A program made the translations under genes and the position numbers. The notes below the pieces were generated by a model. It worked only from the letters and a program-made list of their open reading frames with translations. It did no database searches and had not been told where the DNA came from. A DNA stretch of 64,000 nt, taken from positions 32,831-96,830 of the forward strand of contig CAKZPF010000009.1 of NCBI GenBank assembly GCA_937138625.1. The letters are read 5' to 3'. Positions within the stretch are counted from its first letter, which is position 1. Each line of letters begins with the position of its first letter. The stretch comes from an uncultured Caulobacteraceae bacterium. Its GTDB lineage: Bacteria; Pseudomonadota; Alphaproteobacteria; Caulobacterales; Caulobacteraceae. Shown here one piece after another: positions 61,941 through 64,000 of this stretch.

Positions 61941-64000
61941 CCGAGATTGATCAGCTCCGGGTCGCCACCTTGGGCGGCAATGTTCACCGACACCGCACGT
62001 TCGGTGGCATAGCGCAACAAAGAGTGTGGCCCACCAGCCTTGGGCCCTGTTCCGGACAAGCCATCCCCGCCAAAGGGTTGAACCCCCACCACCGCACCGA
62101 TCATCGAGCGGTTGACATAGACATTGCCGGCGCTGATGCGGCCCATGATCTCGTCAGCAAAACTGTTTAGGCGCGAGTGCACCCCCAGCGTCAGGCCATA
62201 ACCCTTGTCATCCAGTTCCTTGCAGACTTTAGCGATCTCTGAACGTTTATAGCGAATGACATGCAGCACGGGCCCGAACGCCTCGCGATCAATGCCCCCA
62301 AGGGAGGGGATCTCCACCAAGGTGGGAGGCACAAAGACGCCATGTTCGGCCCAGGGTTTGGCCTCCATCTGATAGTGCAGCGTGCCCTTGCTTTTCAGGT
62401 TTTCAATATAGTCCAAAAGCCGATCCCGGGCCTCTTCATCAATCACCGGCCCCACATCGACACTGGGATCCACCGGATCGCCCAGCTTCAAGGCCTGCAT
62501 CGCCCCCACCAAACTGTGGATCAGACTGTCCGCCGTCTCGGCCGGCAGATACAAGATCCGCAACGCCGAACAGCGCTGCCCCGCCGAACCAAAAGCCGAC
62601 AGGATCACATCATCGACCACCTGCTCCCGTAGGGCGCTGGTGTCAACGAACATGCCGTTCAGCCCCCCGGTTTCGGCGATGAAATTGCGCACACCACCAT
62701 CCCGGTGCGCCAAGGTTTGGTTGATCAGGCGTGCCACCTCGGTCGAGCCGGTAAACGACACGCCATCCACGTTGGCTTCCTTCACCAAGGTCGCGCCCAC
62801 GGTCTCGCCTGGCCCGGGCAAAAAGCCCAACAAGGCCGGGTTCAGGCCAGCGGCATAAAACAGTTTCACGGCCTCAAAAGCGACCAGAGGCGTTTGCTCG
62901 GCCGGTTTGACCAAGACGGCATTGCCCGCCGCCAAGGCCGCCGCCAACTGGCCTGTGAAAATGGCCAGAGGGAAATTCCACGGCGAAATCGAGGCAAAAA
63001 CCCCGCGGCCACGCAACTCCAAATGATCGGTTTGACCCGCAGGGCCAGGCAAGCGTTTGGGCTCGCCAAACTGCGTTTCCGCCAAGTGCGCATAATACCG
63101 GCAAAAGTCCACGGCCTCGCGCACCTCGGCCACCCCATCTTCCAATGTCTTACCAGCTTCGCGGGCCAGAATGGCAATCAAGCGGTTGGTATTGGTCTCT
63201 AGGGCATCGCCCATGGCCCGCAACACGGCCGCCCGGCGACTGCCACCCACGGCATCCCATGCGGGTTGGGCAGCGCGGGCCACTTGGTCGGCTTTGTGCA
63301 CCGTCTCCAGGTCGGCCTCGTGGACCGTGGCAATCAGACGACGACGGTCCGTCGGGCTGAGGCTACGGGTGGGCTTGCCCACCATCACAGGCTCGCCGTT
63401 CACCAATGGCGTCACCACCGGTGTCGGCAGGGCGTCAAAGGCCGCGATGGCGTCTTGCAAGCGTTGACGAATGCGCGCCTGGGTGATGTCTACGCCCTTG
63501 GAGTTCAACCGCTCCTCGCCATACAGCTTTGACGGCGCTGGGATGCGGGGGTTGCGCACCCCACCCGCGGCCTCTAGCGAGGTGATCGGGTCATGGGCCA
63601 CCTCAGCGGCCGGAATCTTCTCATCCAATAGGGCATGCACAAACGAGGTGTTGGCCCCGTTTTCCAACAAACGCCGCACCAAATAGGGCAACAGGTCTTC
63701 ATGCTCGCCGACCGGGGCATAAACGCGCACATGCTCGCTAGCGCCTTGATCTTTCAACGCCGCGTACAGGGGCTCGCCCATACCATGCAGACGCTGAAAC
63801 TCGATGGGCACGTTGCGGGCCTTGGCCATGTGGCGCACGGCCGCCAAGGTGTGGGCGTTATGAGTCGCGAACTGCGCATATAGATGCGGGCTTGCGTCCA
63901 GCAGCTTGGCCGCACTGTCGAGGTAATTGACATCGGTGGCCGCCTTGGAGGTGAACACCGGATAATCGGGATGCCCGCCGATTTGCGCGATTTTGATCTC
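61937..64000 (-). CDS. putA: Proline utilisation protein PutA, C-terminal part
   Basis: The bifunctional proline dehydrogenase / glutamate-semialdehyde dehydrogenase. The frame runs through the right window edge, so the N-terminus and most of the proline dehydrogenase domain are missing. The visible start is the end of that domain (FATHNAHTLAAVRHMA ... EFQRLHGMGEPLY). The aldehyde dehydrogenase follows with ETGGLNGMFVDTS and the catalytic Cys in GSAGQRCSALR. It ends soon after the dehydrogenase domain, with no long C-terminal extension. Its stop overlaps the convergent hybrid kinase stop. Confidence 0.95.
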   Translation of the reverse strand, partial: EIKIAQIGGHPDYPVFTSKAATDVNYLDSAAKLLDASPHLYAQFATHNAHTLAAVRHMAKARNVPIEFQRLHGMGEPLYAALKDQGASEHVRVYAPVGEHEDLLPYLVRRLLENGANTSFVHALLDEKIPAAEVAHDPITSLEAAGGVRNPRIPAPSKLYGEERLNSKGVDITQARIRQRLQDAIAAFDALPTPVVTPLVNGEPVMVGKPTRSLSPTDRRRLIATVHEADLETVHKADQVARAAQPAWDAVGGSRRAAVLRAMGDALETNTNRLIAILAREAGKTLEDGVAEVREAVDFCRYYAHLAETQFGEPKRLPGPAGQTDHLELRGRGVFASISPWNFPLAIFTGQLAAALAAGNAVLVKPAEQTPLVAFEAVKLFYAAGLNPALLGFLPGPGETVGATLVKEANVDGVSFTGSTEVARLINQTLAHRDGGVRNFIAETGGLNGMFVDTSALREQVVDDVILSAFGSAGQRCSALRILYLPAETADSLIHSLVGAMQALKLGDPVDPSVDVGPVIDEEARDRLLDYIENLKSKGTLHYQMEAKPWAEHGVFVPPTLVEIPSLGGIDREAFGPVLHVIRYKRSEIAKVCKELDDKGYGLTLGVHSRLNSFADEIMGRISAGNVYVNRSMIGAVVGVQPFGGDGLSGTGPKAGGPHSLLRYATERAVSVNIAAQGGDPELINLG

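Noticed and set aside
1..64000. CRISPR arrays, insertion sequences, prophage or replication origin
   Set aside because: No regularly spaced repeats, transposase, integrase, phage structural gene or cluster of DnaA boxes typical of an origin was seen.

Overview
The window is ordinary chromosome from an alphaproteobacterium, GC-rich by eye (not computed). The class markers are a GcrA cell-cycle regulator, a PodJ-like polarity protein with Sel1 repeats, a class I lysyl-tRNA synthetase, an alphaproteobacterial TauE/TIGR02186 pair, and the rpmH-rnpA-yidC-engB / dapD / truA-fmt housekeeping blocks. No insertion sequence, prophage, integrase or CRISPR array is visible. I do not assign a genus.

Layout. 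1-3.9 kb: two unrecognised proteins, one very large with an internal C-terminal repeat and one AT-richer. 4.0-5.8 kb: a TPR envelope protein and a GNEPFW-type lipoprotein. 5.9-11.1 kb: a fatty-acid beta-oxidation operon (acyl-CoA dehydrogenase, thiolase, bifunctional hydratase/dehydrogenase). 11.5-20.5 kb: an S24-type regulator, lysS, two hotdog thioesterases, an MscS channel, a small cysteine-rich secreted protein, a response regulator, pyrD, a SixA-like phosphatase and a sulfite-exporter pair. 20.5-27.7 kb: the 1183-residue PodJ-like protein, two tandem GT87-like membrane proteins and a second MscS channel. 27.8-33.6 kb: tRNA-Gly, a dCTP deaminase, an acidic DxDxDG protein, hslO, argD, an ABC-2 permease and gcrA. 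33.7-40.5 kb: the phosphate block phoR-pstCAB-phoU-phoB, without pstS. 40.6-47.3 kb: a haem-uptake operon (receptor, tonB, hmuS, hmuT, hmuU, hmuV) behind a Fur-box promoter. 47.7-52.2 kb: tRNA-Arg, a P1 peptidase, a lipoprotein gamma-glutamyltransferase and a histidine kinase. 52.4-58.5 kb: rpmH, rnpA, yidC, engB, a nucleotidase, dapD, truA and fmt. 58.6-64 kb: ettA, a hybrid histidine kinase and the C-terminal half of putA, cut by the window edge.

How the genes fit together. Three clusters are clear functional units: beta-oxidation, Pi sensing and uptake, and haem uptake. A cell-cycle theme links gcrA, which is bracketed by two perfect DnaA boxes, with the podJ-like gene, which carries a GANTC cluster at its 5' end; GcrA acts at methylated GANTC sites in Caulobacter. 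A structural habit runs through the window: several convergent gene pairs end within a few bases of each other, with both stop codons inside a short palindrome or hairpin.

I found no clearly new multi-gene system. The best leads are the gcrA control region, the stop-codon hairpins, the large protein at the left edge, the symmetric six-cysteine protein, and the hybrid kinase whose receiver domain lacks its conserved lysine.
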